Assembly (NCBI GenBank): GCA_905202115.1
Contig: CAJKQZ010000154.1
Coordinates: 1 to 5,864, forward strand
Origin: an uncultured Prevotellaceae bacterium
GTDB lineage: Bacteria > Bacteroidota > Bacteroidia > Bacteroidales > Bacteroidaceae
DNA: 5,864 nucleotides
Reading direction: 5' to 3'
The translations under genes were made by a program, and so were the position numbers. This document shows positions 5,829 through 5,864 of this stretch, one piece after another (within the stretch, counting starts at the first letter, position 1; the number at the start of each line of letters is the position of its first letter). Below the pieces are notes generated by a model that saw nothing but the letters and a program-made list of their open reading frames with translations, had not been told where the DNA came from and did no database searches.

Positions 5829-5859
5829 CACCTGCCAAGTATTTGAAAATCAGCAGGTG
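5829..5859 (+). other. Hairpin downstream of the transporter, cut by the window end
   Basis: CACCTGC (5829-5835) and GCAGGTG (5853-5859) form a perfect 7-bp stem around a 17-nt AT-rich loop, about 95 bp after the transporter stop codon. A T-tract that would make it a terminator would lie beyond the window, after TATAT. It could equally be the start of another element. The stretch from 5735 to here shows no gene. Confidence 0.3.
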
Positions 5860-5864
5860 TATAT

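Overview
The window looks like chromosomal DNA from a Bacteroidales-type bacterium (Bacteroides/Prevotella/Muribaculaceae range). The GroES and GroEL sequences resemble that order. Gene starts are preceded by A/T-rich stretches rather than Shine-Dalgarno sequences. Two sites match the Bacteroidetes -7 box TAnnTTTG. No rRNA, tRNA, CRISPR array, integrase or transposase is visible.

Layout, left to right. Positions 1-265 are AT-rich intergenic DNA that opens with a perfect 40-bp palindrome. A minus-strand gene (266-1036) encodes an unrecognised 256-residue protein with a very basic stretch followed by a C-terminal membrane anchor. A gene-poor stretch follows (1037-1681). It holds a block of strong, partly mutually exclusive hairpins (1059-1230), a good minus-strand Bacteroidetes -7 box (1460-1467) and a degenerate copy of the repeat (1538-1616). 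An 18-bp hairpin terminator (1682-1720) closes the minus-strand groS-groL operon (groL 1743-3371, groS 3415-3687). The 586-bp divergent intergenic region (3688-4273) carries a sigma-54-like -24/-12 promoter facing groS, an inverted repeat upstream of it, a third copy of the palindromic repeat, and a -7 box facing right. The plus-strand gene at 4274-5734 encodes a complete sodium:solute symporter (SSS family). The last 130 bp hold only a hairpin.

The three genes do not form an obvious pathway: a housekeeping chaperonin operon sits between an uncharacterised membrane-anchored protein and a divergently transcribed transporter. The most interesting material is non-coding. It consists of the three-copy palindromic repeat, whose half-sites are 21 bp apart and whose copies differ by exactly 21 bp, the sigma-54-like groES promoter with no visible CIRCE element, and the structured block upstream of the hypothetical gene. 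No new multi-gene system could be supported.
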